The translations under genes were made by a program, and so were the position numbers. Positions 1-5,825 of a stretch of 5,970 nucleotides of DNA are shown one piece after another. Position 1 is the stretch's first letter. Each line of letters begins with the position of its first letter. The notes beneath the pieces were generated by a model that worked only from the letters and a program-made list of their open reading frames with translations, searched no databases and was not told the DNA's origin. The DNA lies in NCBI GenBank assembly GCA_014379795.1, contig JACMLC010000130.1, positions 1-5,970 on the forward strand. Reading direction: 5' to 3'. Origin of the DNA: Pyrinomonadaceae bacterium. Lineage in GTDB: Bacteria > Acidobacteriota > Blastocatellia > Pyrinomonadales > Pyrinomonadaceae.

Positions 1-1
1 G

Positions 2-1438
2 CAGACGGCAATCGAAGTCTTGGACGAAGCCTTCCGCTACCAGGAATCGGGCAGCGACACGGAAGACTTGATGGAGATCGCGATTCAACGCGCCAACTCT
101 TCGATCTATCGCATGGCGCGCGAGCATCCGAAGCTGCAGATGATGGCGACCACCATCGTCGCTCTGCATTTGGACGGCCATGTCGCCACCATCGGCCACG
201 TCGGCGACTCGCGTATTTACAGAGTGACGCCCGACGGCCAGATTCATAGAGAGACGCGCGACCACTCCGTAGTCGAAGAAGAAGTGCGCGCAGGCCGTAT
301 GACCGCTGCACAGGCCGCGCATCACCCGAGCCGCAACGTCATCAGCCGCGCGCTCGGCGCAGAGGACGGCGTCGAAGTGGATATGAAGACCATCGAAATT
401 AAAGATGGCACCAGCTTTCTGCTCTGCTCTGACGGCATCACGCGCCACCTGCCGGACGATGAGTTATCAAAACTTCTCAATAGCAACCAAGCCCCCGACG
501 CGATTTGTGGAGAGATGAAAAAGCGTTGTTACGAGCGCGGCGCAGAGGATAATTTGACAGCCGTCATCATCCGCGTCGGCGAGCGGGGACACGCAGACGC
601 AACCGACGGGTTCGACGACGAGCGCACAATCACTCTCTCAAGAAGCACCCTCGCGGAGACGATAAGCGGCGATTACAAGGTGGATGAGTTAGACCCTTCG
701 TTGCACGAGACCATTGATGCCGTGCGCCCGCTTTCACCTGCAACAGCATCAGCTTCCGACGCGACTCCGGTTGCTGAAGAGCAACCAGTCGCCGCCAACA
801 CTGTTCACATGCCTGCCGCCGTTGCTGCAACTGCGCCTCCATCCCGCCGCAGCGCGTTGGGAACAATCGCGATGGTTCTCTTCTTTTTGATTCTGGTGGC
901 GGGACTCGGCGTCGCAGCATTTTTCGGAGGCATGTGGAAACAACGCCGGGACATTCAAACGCAGGCGGATGAGACGGCAGGGGCGACGCCTTTACCAACG
1001 CCTAACCCAACATCGCTGCTTGACGGCAAGCGGCGGGAGGTTGACGCGGCTCCGGCGAGGATGGCGAGCCGGATGGCAAGCGAGCAGGGCAACAATCCTC
1101 TGGCTTCAACCGATCCTGAATTTCTTTACCTGTACGGGCGCGCGTTGCTCCTGTCCGGCAAATACGTTGACGCGAGCGCGGCTCTTAAAAAGGCTCTTGA
1201 GATATTGAAAGATCGCCCCGCACGCGATGCGCTGAAGATTGAGACAAAGCTCACGGCGGCGGTCGCGGCGATGAAATCCGGCAATCCGGTCGAGCGGGAA
1301 AATGCCGCCACCGCGCTTGATGAAGTGATTGACCCGGAAGGCAAAACGCTCCCCGTCAGTCAGGGCGCAGGCAATTCAAAGCCTTTTAATAACGAAACCA
1401 GCGGCACGCTCCCGGCCCCCGTTGCTGGGCCGCGTTAA
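2..1438 (+). CDS. PP2C-family Ser/Thr protein phosphatase, membrane-anchored, with TPR-like C-terminal tail (5' partial)
   Basis: Metal-dependent PP2C (PPM) phosphatase expected to dephosphorylate Ser/Thr phosphoproteins, probably including targets of the kinase encoded next. The frame is open to the window edge (six codons precede the TTG at 20), so the N-terminus with the DGMGG metal motif is outside. Numbering from codon 20: TTIVAL (44-49), GHVGDSRIYR (59-68), DHSVVEEEVRAG (81-92), SRALG (109-113), SDG with metal Asp138, and EDNLT with metal Asp177, all in PP2C order. The catalytic domain ends near 187. An acidic, Ser/Thr- then Ala/Pro-rich linker follows, then one hydrophobic helix (about 280-304) closed by WKQRR. 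The remaining ~165 residues should lie outside the cytoplasm; 366-397 fits the TPR pattern (Gly373, Gly380, Tyr382, Ala385, Leu389, Ala392) and more helix follows to about 436. Ends TAA, 57 bases before the kinase. Family call firm; TPR call moderate; ligand unknown. Confidence 0.95.
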   Translation, partial: QTAIEVLDEAFRYQESGSDTEDLMEIAIQRANSSIYRMAREHPKLQMMATTIVALHLDGHVATIGHVGDSRIYRVTPDGQIHRETRDHSVVEEEVRAGRMTAAQAAHHPSRNVISRALGAEDGVEVDMKTIEIKDGTSFLLCSDGITRHLPDDELSKLLNSNQAPDAICGEMKKRCYERGAEDNLTAVIIRVGERGHADATDGFDDERTITLSRSTLAETISGDYKVDELDPSLHETIDAVRPLSPATASASDATPVAEEQPVAANTVHMPAAVAATAPPSRRSALGTIAMVLFFLILVAGLGVAAFFGGMWKQRRDIQTQADETAGATPLPTPNPTSLLDGKRREVDAAPARMASRMASEQGNNPLASTDPEFLYLYGRALLLSGKYVDASAALKKALEILKDRPARDALKIETKLTAAVAAMKSGNPVERENAATALDEVIDPEGKTLPVSQGAGNSKPFNNETSGTLPAPVAGPR

Positions 1439-1481
1439 TTTTCCCCCAGTAAAGCATCTTTTAAGCGGGCAGATTTCATCT

Positions 1482-1486
1482 GAAGG
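1482..1486 (+). promoter_or_regulatory. Ribosome binding site for the kinase gene
   Basis: GAAGG lies 9 bases before the ATG at 1496 and supports that start. The 57-base gap before the kinase shows no hairpin with a T-run and no clear promoter, so read-through from the phosphatase gene is expected. Confidence 0.6.
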
Positions 1487-1495
1487 CGCGGTCGG

Positions 1496-3085
1496 ATGTC
1501 GCAACTCAAACTTCAACAATGCAGGCTGGATGGCCGCTACGACATACAGGAATGCCTCGGGCGCGGCAGCTATGCCGAAATCTATATCGCCCGCGACAAT
1601 GCCGTCGAAGCCTCAGACCCGCACAGCACTGTCGTCATCAAGGCTCTGAACGTCTTATTGCAGGGCGTCCCCGACGATGAGCTTGAGCGCACCTTAACTG
1701 AAAATTTTCAGAATGAAGCTGTCGCCCTAGACCGCGTGCGTCATCCGAACATTATCAACCGTCTCGGCCACGGCACCGCGATTGACCTCTCGTCCACGAC
1801 TTTTCATTATCTGGTTTTGGAATACCTGTCCGGCGGCGATCTGGCCGCGCATTGCCGCAAACAGCCGCTCACGTTTGACGAAGCCCTCTTTTATCTCGAA
1901 CAGGTTTGCGTAGGTCTGGCGCACGCGCACGAGTGCCACGTCATACACCGCGACATCAAGCCGCAGAATTTGTTGCTGACGGAAGACGGCAAGGTGGTCA
2001 AGATTGCGGATTTCGGCGTTGCCAAGCTGGAAGCGACCGAAGGCGCGATCACACGCGTCGGCACGAACATCTATGCTCCGCCTGAGCATAACCCGCTGCT
2101 GCACACAGGACATCTCGATACAGCATCCTTGTCATCCACACAGGCGCACCTGACGCCTGCGGCTGACATCTACTCGCTTGCCAAGACAGCCTACACGATG
2201 CTTGCAGGCGAAGCTCCGCGACGCTTCTCGCACCGCCCGATTACTGAGTTGCCGGATTCGATTGCGAATAAAAGCTGGGCTTCATCCGTCTTGCGCGTGC
2301 TGAAGCGTGCGACGCAAAGCAACCAGCTTGAGCGTTACCAGACGGTGCAGGAATTTTGGGAAGAGCTGGCGGATGCCGCACTGCCGCCGACACAATTGTT
2401 GCATCAACCCGACGAGGCGGACGTTCGCAAGCGAACCGGCGACCAGTTAACGGCTGGGATGCAAGCTGTCATAGAAGCTCCGCCGCGCGCCCGTTTTGAT
2501 TCGACGCGCGGACTGCGCCAGCTTGAACCGAACGCGAATGGCAAAGCGCGCCCGCGCATCGTCGTTCAACTCGGCAACGCGGAATCCGCCAGACCTCCCG
2601 CGCCGCTCGCGCCGGCTCAGCCTGCGCACGAGATTCTAGCGGCGATGCCGGACATCTCTGTCGAGAACGCACGCCCCAAAACGGACAAGTCAAAAGACTG
2701 GATGTCCGGGCGCGGCATGCGGTTTCTGGTAGCCATGCTCTTGATTATCGCGTTTGCCGGAATGCTCCTTGCGACTCACAACTATTTTCGCGGGCGGCTC
2801 TGGGGCGCTGGAAGGCCCGCGACGCCCGGAAATAACCCTCCAACGCCGTCTGCGGATATTGGGCGCGAGGTTTTGACCACAACTGATGTATATTTACATC
2901 GCGATCCGGGCACGATTCCATCCCGGATTGGTCTGGCCGAGAAGGGATCGCGCGTCCGCGTGCTCAGCACCAACAACGCCTGGTATGAAGTGCAGATTCT
3001 TGAGCACGGTCGCGCGCCCGTGCGTGATGATTTAAATGCGCAACGCGGCTGGGTAAATAAGCGTTATTTAAATTTGGAATCCTGA
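1496..3085 (+). CDS. Hanks-type Ser/Thr protein kinase with transmembrane helix and extracytoplasmic SH3-like domain
   Basis: Receptor-like eukaryotic-type kinase that phosphorylates Ser/Thr using ATP. Kinase domain about 14-292: glycine loop LGRGSYAEIY (21-30), ATP lysine Lys49 in VVIKAL, helix-C Glu74, catalytic loop HRDIKPQN (151-158; Asp153, Lys155, Asn158), DFG (172-174), an activation segment with Thr186 and Thr190, APPE (194-197) and PAADIYSLA (221-229). All residues needed for activity are present. A ~115-residue Ala/Pro/Arg-rich juxtamembrane linker leads to one hydrophobic helix (about 408-427) after RGMR, then a short Pro/Gly/Asn spacer and a C-terminal domain (about 458-527). The pattern of that domain (VYLHRDPG..., GSRVRVL, WYEVQI, RGWVNKRYL) fits a bacterial SH3 fold. 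PASTA repeats are absent. Kinase inside, SH3 outside is the inferred topology. ATG start supported by GAAGG; ends with tandem TGA TAA, 32 bases before the FHA gene. Kinase call very firm; SH3 good. Confidence 0.97.
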   Translation: MSQLKLQQCRLDGRYDIQECLGRGSYAEIYIARDNAVEASDPHSTVVIKALNVLLQGVPDDELERTLTENFQNEAVALDRVRHPNIINRLGHGTAIDLSSTTFHYLVLEYLSGGDLAAHCRKQPLTFDEALFYLEQVCVGLAHAHECHVIHRDIKPQNLLLTEDGKVVKIADFGVAKLEATEGAITRVGTNIYAPPEHNPLLHTGHLDTASLSSTQAHLTPAADIYSLAKTAYTMLAGEAPRRFSHRPITELPDSIANKSWASSVLRVLKRATQSNQLERYQTVQEFWEELADAALPPTQLLHQPDEADVRKRTGDQLTAGMQAVIEAPPRARFDSTRGLRQLEPNANGKARPRIVVQLGNAESARPPAPLAPAQPAHEILAAMPDISVENARPKTDKSKDWMSGRGMRFLVAMLLIIAFAGMLLATHNYFRGRLWGAGRPATPGNNPPTPSADIGREVLTTTDVYLHRDPGTIPSRIGLAEKGSRVRVLSTNNAWYEVQILEHGRAPVRDDLNAQRGWVNKRYLNLES

Positions 3086-3102
3086 TAAATTTCTTTCCGA
3101 AT

Positions 3103-3108
3103 GGGAGA
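3103..3108 (+). promoter_or_regulatory. Ribosome binding site that selects a GTG start
   Basis: GGGAGA lies 9 bases upstream of the GTG at 3118. The nearby ATG at 3101 is out of frame and overlaps this site, so GTG is the best start for the FHA protein. Confidence 0.65.
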
Positions 3109-3117
3109 CAGACTATC

Positions 3118-3993
3118 GTGGGCTTGATTGAATCCATACGCAGGTGGATTGATGGCGACGGCGCAGGAGACCCGCTCGAAGCAGCGGATGAACAGGCGCG
3201 CCCGCGACGTGTCTGGGAAGAGTTTCTGGTCAAGGTGGCGCGCGAAGTCGAAGCCGTCATGCAGCGCGAGATGTTCACGCCGCCCGGCGGCCCCACCTAT
3301 ATTCCGCGCGAGTACATCGTCTATTTGAGCAACGATGACGATAAAGAGTGGCAGGGCGATAAGCGGCGCGGCCTCGAACAGGGTCTCTTTCACGTCCTCT
3401 CTGAGCGCGCGCGCGAGTTGAGCGGCACGACACAGCTTGCCACCAAATCTTTTACGGTCGAGCTGCGCGTTGACGGCACGCTCAACAAGGGAGAGTTTCG
3501 CGTACAACCTCTTTGGGACGAAACCGAAGCCGGTAAAACGAGCGTCACCGCGCGCCCCAGTATGCCGCCCATGAACCCGACACGCCTGCCCGACGATGTG
3601 CTGGAAATCGCTGCAAACGGGTCTGACGATATTCTGGAAACGGGAGAGAGCGAACAAACGGTCGTGCGGCCTCGCGTGACAGAGCTTTTCTCAGTCGAAG
3701 TCTGGAAAGACGGCGTGCGCCAACTCGTCGTTCCCATCAGTAAGCCTGAAATTACAATCGGTCGTGGCTCCCGCTCTGTCTCGGTTGACCTGCCCATCAA
3801 GGGCGATGCGGAAGTGAGCCGCATTCATTCCGTCCTGACGCGTGATGATAACGGCAGTTACTGGCTGACGCCCAAAGGCAGAAATCCGACGCTAGTCAAC
3901 GGGCGCGAGATTCCGCGCGACCAGCGCACGGCTGTCACGCCCGACGAGAAAATAGAGATTTGCAGCTATACTTTGCGCATCCAGCCAAAGTGA
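3118..3993 (+). CDS. DUF3662 and FHA domain protein (phosphothreonine reader)
   Basis: Cytoplasmic adaptor of 291 residues with two domains. The N-terminal part (about 32-134) matches the DUF3662 (FhaA N-terminal-like) pattern: a helix around FLVKVAREVEAVMQRE, then PREYIVYLSNDD (63-74), helix HVLSERARELSG (92-103) and VDGTLNKGEFRVQ (118-130). A low-complexity linker (about 135-188) follows, rich in Pro and acidic residues. The C-terminal FHA domain (about 191-289) keeps the phosphothreonine-binding residues: Arg216 in TIGRGS, Ser234 and His237 in SRIH, and Asn261 in LVNG. FHA domains bind pThr peptides, so this protein likely docks on the autophosphorylated kinase or its substrates; in actinobacteria the similar FhaA works with PknB, which is known family biology rather than evidence here. 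No membrane segment or signal peptide is seen. It starts with GTG after a good RBS and lies 30 bases before the secreted-protein gene. Thr181 in an acidic stretch is a possible phosphosite (inference). Confidence 0.93.
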   Translation: MGLIESIRRWIDGDGAGDPLEAADEQARPRRVWEEFLVKVAREVEAVMQREMFTPPGGPTYIPREYIVYLSNDDDKEWQGDKRRGLEQGLFHVLSERARELSGTTQLATKSFTVELRVDGTLNKGEFRVQPLWDETEAGKTSVTARPSMPPMNPTRLPDDVLEIAANGSDDILETGESEQTVVRPRVTELFSVEVWKDGVRQLVVPISKPEITIGRGSRSVSVDLPIKGDAEVSRIHSVLTRDDNGSYWLTPKGRNPTLVNGREIPRDQRTAVTPDEKIEICSYTLRIQPK

Positions 3994-4010
3994 GATGTCA
4001 ACATAACTTC

Positions 4011-4016
4011 AAAGGA
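4011..4016 (+). promoter_or_regulatory. Ribosome binding site for the secreted-protein gene
   Basis: AAAGGA lies 7 bases upstream of the ATG at 4024, in an A-rich leader that should be weakly structured. This is a strong translation start signal. Confidence 0.7.
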
Positions 4017-4023
4017 ATTTAAA

Positions 4024-5127
4024 ATGAAAGTACAACTTCGTCCTCTTTTCATGGCTTTCGTTGTCGCGCTGCTCTGTGTGATGACGGCGCAGGCGCAAAC
4101 AGCGACTGACGCACAGGCTCTGACAACTTCTCTTTCGATGCTGCCGGAAGCGGAAGTCATCGTTTATGTAAACGCCTCGCGCATCGTGACCGATGTCGCC
4201 CCGCGCGTCCTGCCTCCAAAAGAGCTTCAAGAGATGCGCAACATGCTCGAACAGGTGAAAGCGTTTACGCGCATTGATCTCAAAGACATAGAATTCATGG
4301 TGATAGCGACGCGTTTTAGTAAGCCGACCGGAGCCAGCATGTTTCCGCTCCCCGAAGCAATGTTCGTGACGCGCGGCGATTTTGAGGTTCAACCTTTGCT
4401 TGGGATGGCGATGATGATGTCCGAAGGCAAGCTGCGCGAGGAACAATACGGCTCGCACAAAATCAATGTGATAAAGCTGGACGAGTTTGCCAAAGACGCT
4501 GCCAAAAATCCTTTCGCTGCCGCTTTCTCAGAGATTGCCATCGCGGCTTTAGATGCGAACACGCTCGCCGTCGGAAACACTTCTTATATCAAGGCGGCTC
4601 TCGATGCGGCGGACGGGCGCGGGCGCATCAAGGCTGAAACAGTCGCCTCTATCCTGCGCGACCCCACCGCGCTGATTAGCATATCCGGCTCGCCCATGAT
4701 GGCCTTCGCTAAAAGCTTCGGGTTGCGGATGGCGGAAAATCGAGACGGCCAGAACAACTGCATGACGCAGTTCGGAGAGTTCTATGCCTCTATCAACATG
4801 GACGCGCAGAATTTCAAGCTGACCGGCGCGATGAACGCGGACAATCCAGACACAGCACGCCTGATGAGAAACATGCTATCAGGATTTTTCGAGCAAACGA
4901 AAAGCTCTGTGCCGGACAAGAATGCTCAAACCATCTTTGATGAAGTGAAGCTGATTGCGGAAGGCAGCGAGGTCTTAGTGCAGGCGAATATCCCCATTGA
5001 CATGGCCGTCAAATATGTTCGTGAGATGTTTGCGCCGCCGCCGAAGCCAATCGCAGTGACGACTACGGAAGTCAAGACGCAAACGCCCGCCAAGCCCAAA
5101 AGCACAAAACCGAAGCGCAAAAAATAG
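4024..5127 (+). CDS. Secreted protein of unknown function with lysine-rich C-terminus
   Basis: I do not recognise a characterised family. The 367-residue product opens with a Sec signal peptide: basic start MKVQLR, a hydrophobic core (about 8-20) and an AQA site, with cleavage predicted after Ala24. There is no lipobox Cys at the cleavage site and no later membrane helix, so the mature protein is probably soluble and extracytoplasmic. The body alternates strands and helices; notable segments are PEAEVIVYVNASRIV (41-55), IEFMVIATRF (89-98), MFVTRGDF (113-120), ALDANTLAVGN (175-185), ASILRDPTALISISGS (208-223) and FKLTGAMNADNPDTA (264-278). The second and third look like repeats of one alpha/beta unit, as in large surface-protein families of acidobacteria annotated as hypothetical (weak recollection). 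The end is Pro/Thr/Lys-rich, finishing KPKSTKPKRKK, which could bind anionic polymers. Being 30 bases downstream of the FHA gene, it is probably co-expressed with the kinase/phosphatase set; a role as envelope partner is only inference. Confidence 0.85.
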   Translation: MKVQLRPLFMAFVVALLCVMTAQAQTATDAQALTTSLSMLPEAEVIVYVNASRIVTDVAPRVLPPKELQEMRNMLEQVKAFTRIDLKDIEFMVIATRFSKPTGASMFPLPEAMFVTRGDFEVQPLLGMAMMMSEGKLREEQYGSHKINVIKLDEFAKDAAKNPFAAAFSEIAIAALDANTLAVGNTSYIKAALDAADGRGRIKAETVASILRDPTALISISGSPMMAFAKSFGLRMAENRDGQNNCMTQFGEFYASINMDAQNFKLTGAMNADNPDTARLMRNMLSGFFEQTKSSVPDKNAQTIFDEVKLIAEGSEVLVQANIPIDMAVKYVREMFAPPPKPIAVTTTEVKTQTPAKPKSTKPKRKK

Positions 5128-5277
5128 TGCGGAGTAAGAGAAATTCTTTGAATTGCCTCCAGCTTTAGCCGTTAATGAGCAAAAAACGATTGGCTTTAGC
5201 CAAAGGTTTTGGCTAAAGCCAATCGTTTTTTTTACTCAACTTCTCCACTATCTGAAGCTAGTGGCAATTTTAACCCC
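5128..5277. other. Convergent intergenic region
   Basis: This 150-base gap separates the + strand signalling genes from the - strand genes. It holds the terminator hairpin at 5181-5231, an extra half-copy of the CTTTAGCC core at 5163-5170, and a minor 6-bp inverted repeat (CCACTA at 5245-5250, TAGTGG at 5259-5264). Open frames crossing it are low-quality and lack ribosome binding sites. Confidence 0.8.
5176..5238. terminator. Bidirectional intrinsic terminator / GGCTTTAGCC palindrome
   Basis: A perfect 24-bp inverted repeat (5181-5204 and 5208-5231) surrounds a 3-base GGT loop. The arms start with six A and end with a run of eight T (5226-5233), so transcripts from either strand give a stable stem followed by a U-run. 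An outer TGAG (5176-5179) can also pair with CTCA (5235-5238) across a small bulge. Placement between two convergent genes fits termination of both: 54 bases after the secreted-protein stop and 47 bases beyond the stop of the - strand gene. The GGCTTTAGCC core, seen again in part at 5163-5170, suggests the stem derives from a dispersed palindromic repeat family (inference). Confidence 0.85.
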
Positions 5278-5724
5278 TCACGACGTTGCCGCGCCGGTAC
5301 TGGCTTCATTGCGACGCTTCATATATCTACGCATGGCTGCGATGCGCTCTTCGGCATCGGGCATGCGCTGAATCAACGGCTCAAGATTTTTGAGATAAAG
5401 ATAAGGCGGCGCGCCCGGCAGAGCGCGCAACTCTGCGAGGAAGGGTTGCAGCTTGGCATAAATGCCGACGTGCTCTGTGTTGATGTCATTGAACATCTGC
5501 TCGTCAATCGCACCGTAATTGACAAAGGTGGCGGCCATGTCCCAGTAAGATGCTACCATGCGAAAATCCGCGCTGTGCTCTCCGAAGAGCGCTTGCATGA
5601 TGTCCTGAATATTTTCAGGATTAAAATCCATTAGGAACCAAACGCGCGCCCTGCGCATAGCTTCATCGCGCCTGATTTCATAAAGCCGTAGAATCAAGTT
5701 TGCATCTTCCTGTTTCTCGCCCAC
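5278..5724 (-). CDS. Uncharacterised 148-residue protein (possibly DUF4760-like)
   Basis: Function unknown. The start is placed at GTG 5724 because a perfect AAGGAG lies 7 bases upstream; extending the frame further would read through the palindrome at 5744-5823 and into the neighbouring enzyme gene. The product is mostly alpha-helical and soluble, with no signal peptide or membrane helix. Recognisable blocks are EAMRRARVWFLMDFNP (21-36), FRMVASYWDMAATFVNYGAID (54-74) and YAKLQPFLAELRALPG (89-104), with a basic end MRRYMKRR (131-138). The SYWDMAATFVNYGAID-like block with aromatic residues resembles small hypothetical proteins of acidobacteria and DUF4760-type proteins; this is recollection and weak. 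It is 101 bases downstream of the dienelactone hydrolase-like gene on the same strand, with a palindrome but no T-run terminator between, so co-transcription is plausible. Its stop faces the bidirectional terminator. Confidence 0.82.
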   Translation of the reverse strand: MGEKQEDANLILRLYEIRRDEAMRRARVWFLMDFNPENIQDIMQALFGEHSADFRMVASYWDMAATFVNYGAIDEQMFNDINTEHVGIYAKLQPFLAELRALPGAPPYLYLKNLEPLIQRMPDAEERIAAMRRYMKRRNEASTGAATS

Positions 5725-5731
5725 TCTATAT

Positions 5732-5737
5732 CTCCTT
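5732..5737 (-). promoter_or_regulatory. Strong ribosome binding site setting the GTG start at 5724
   Basis: On the - strand, AAGGAG is followed by a 7-base AT-rich spacer and then GTG GGC GAG. It is the best Shine-Dalgarno in the window and decides the start against a longer frame beginning at 5853. Confidence 0.85.
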
Positions 5738-5743
5738 GTCTCA

Positions 5744-5823
5744 CAGGTCAGAACCGCCTGCGGTAGCGGGCGGGTCTCTGGCGACGAAAGAACCCACCCG
5801 CTACCGCAGGCGGTTCTGACCTG
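5744..5823. repeat. Long imperfect intergenic palindrome (32-bp arms, 16-base loop)
   Basis: Arms 5744-5775 and 5792-5823 are inverted copies with one difference (C5771 against A5796). The core reads CCGCCTGCGGTAGCGGGCGG. The structure fills most of the 101-base gap between two - strand genes, starting 3 bases after the stop of the upstream one. In the - strand transcript the single difference becomes a G-U pair, so the whole stem can form as RNA. No T-run follows on either strand, which argues against simple intrinsic termination. It resembles dispersed REP-like elements; copy number cannot be judged here. Confidence 0.88.
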
Positions 5824-5825
5824 AC

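Noticed and set aside
20..22. TTG as the true start of the phosphatase
   Set aside because: The frame is open to the window edge and the catalytic domain would lack its first metal-binding motif, so the gene begins outside the window.
3064..3657. 197-residue open frame on the - strand opposite the FHA gene
   Set aside because: It is antisense to a gene with clear DUF3662 and FHA motifs, has no recognisable domain or RBS, and reflects codon bias of the real gene.
3967..4010. Possible promoter before the secreted-protein gene
   Set aside because: TATACT and TTGCGC strings occur, but their order and spacing do not make a convincing -35/-10 pair.
4009..4458. 149-residue open frame on the - strand opposite the secreted-protein gene
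   Set aside because: His/Arg/Phe-rich composition typical of a reverse-strand shadow; the + strand frame has a signal peptide and a good RBS.
5245..5264. 6-bp inverted repeat near the end of the - strand gene as a second terminator
   Set aside because: The stem is short with an 8-base loop and no T-run follows directly; the strong hairpin just beyond it explains termination.
5209..5634. 141-residue + strand frame starting inside the terminator hairpin
   Set aside because: It starts in the stem loop, lacks an RBS and runs antisense to the better-supported - strand gene.
5744..5823. Palindrome as an intrinsic terminator or a two-unit CRISPR-like array
   Set aside because: No T-run follows on either strand, and there is only one inverted pair with no spacer-repeat periodicity.
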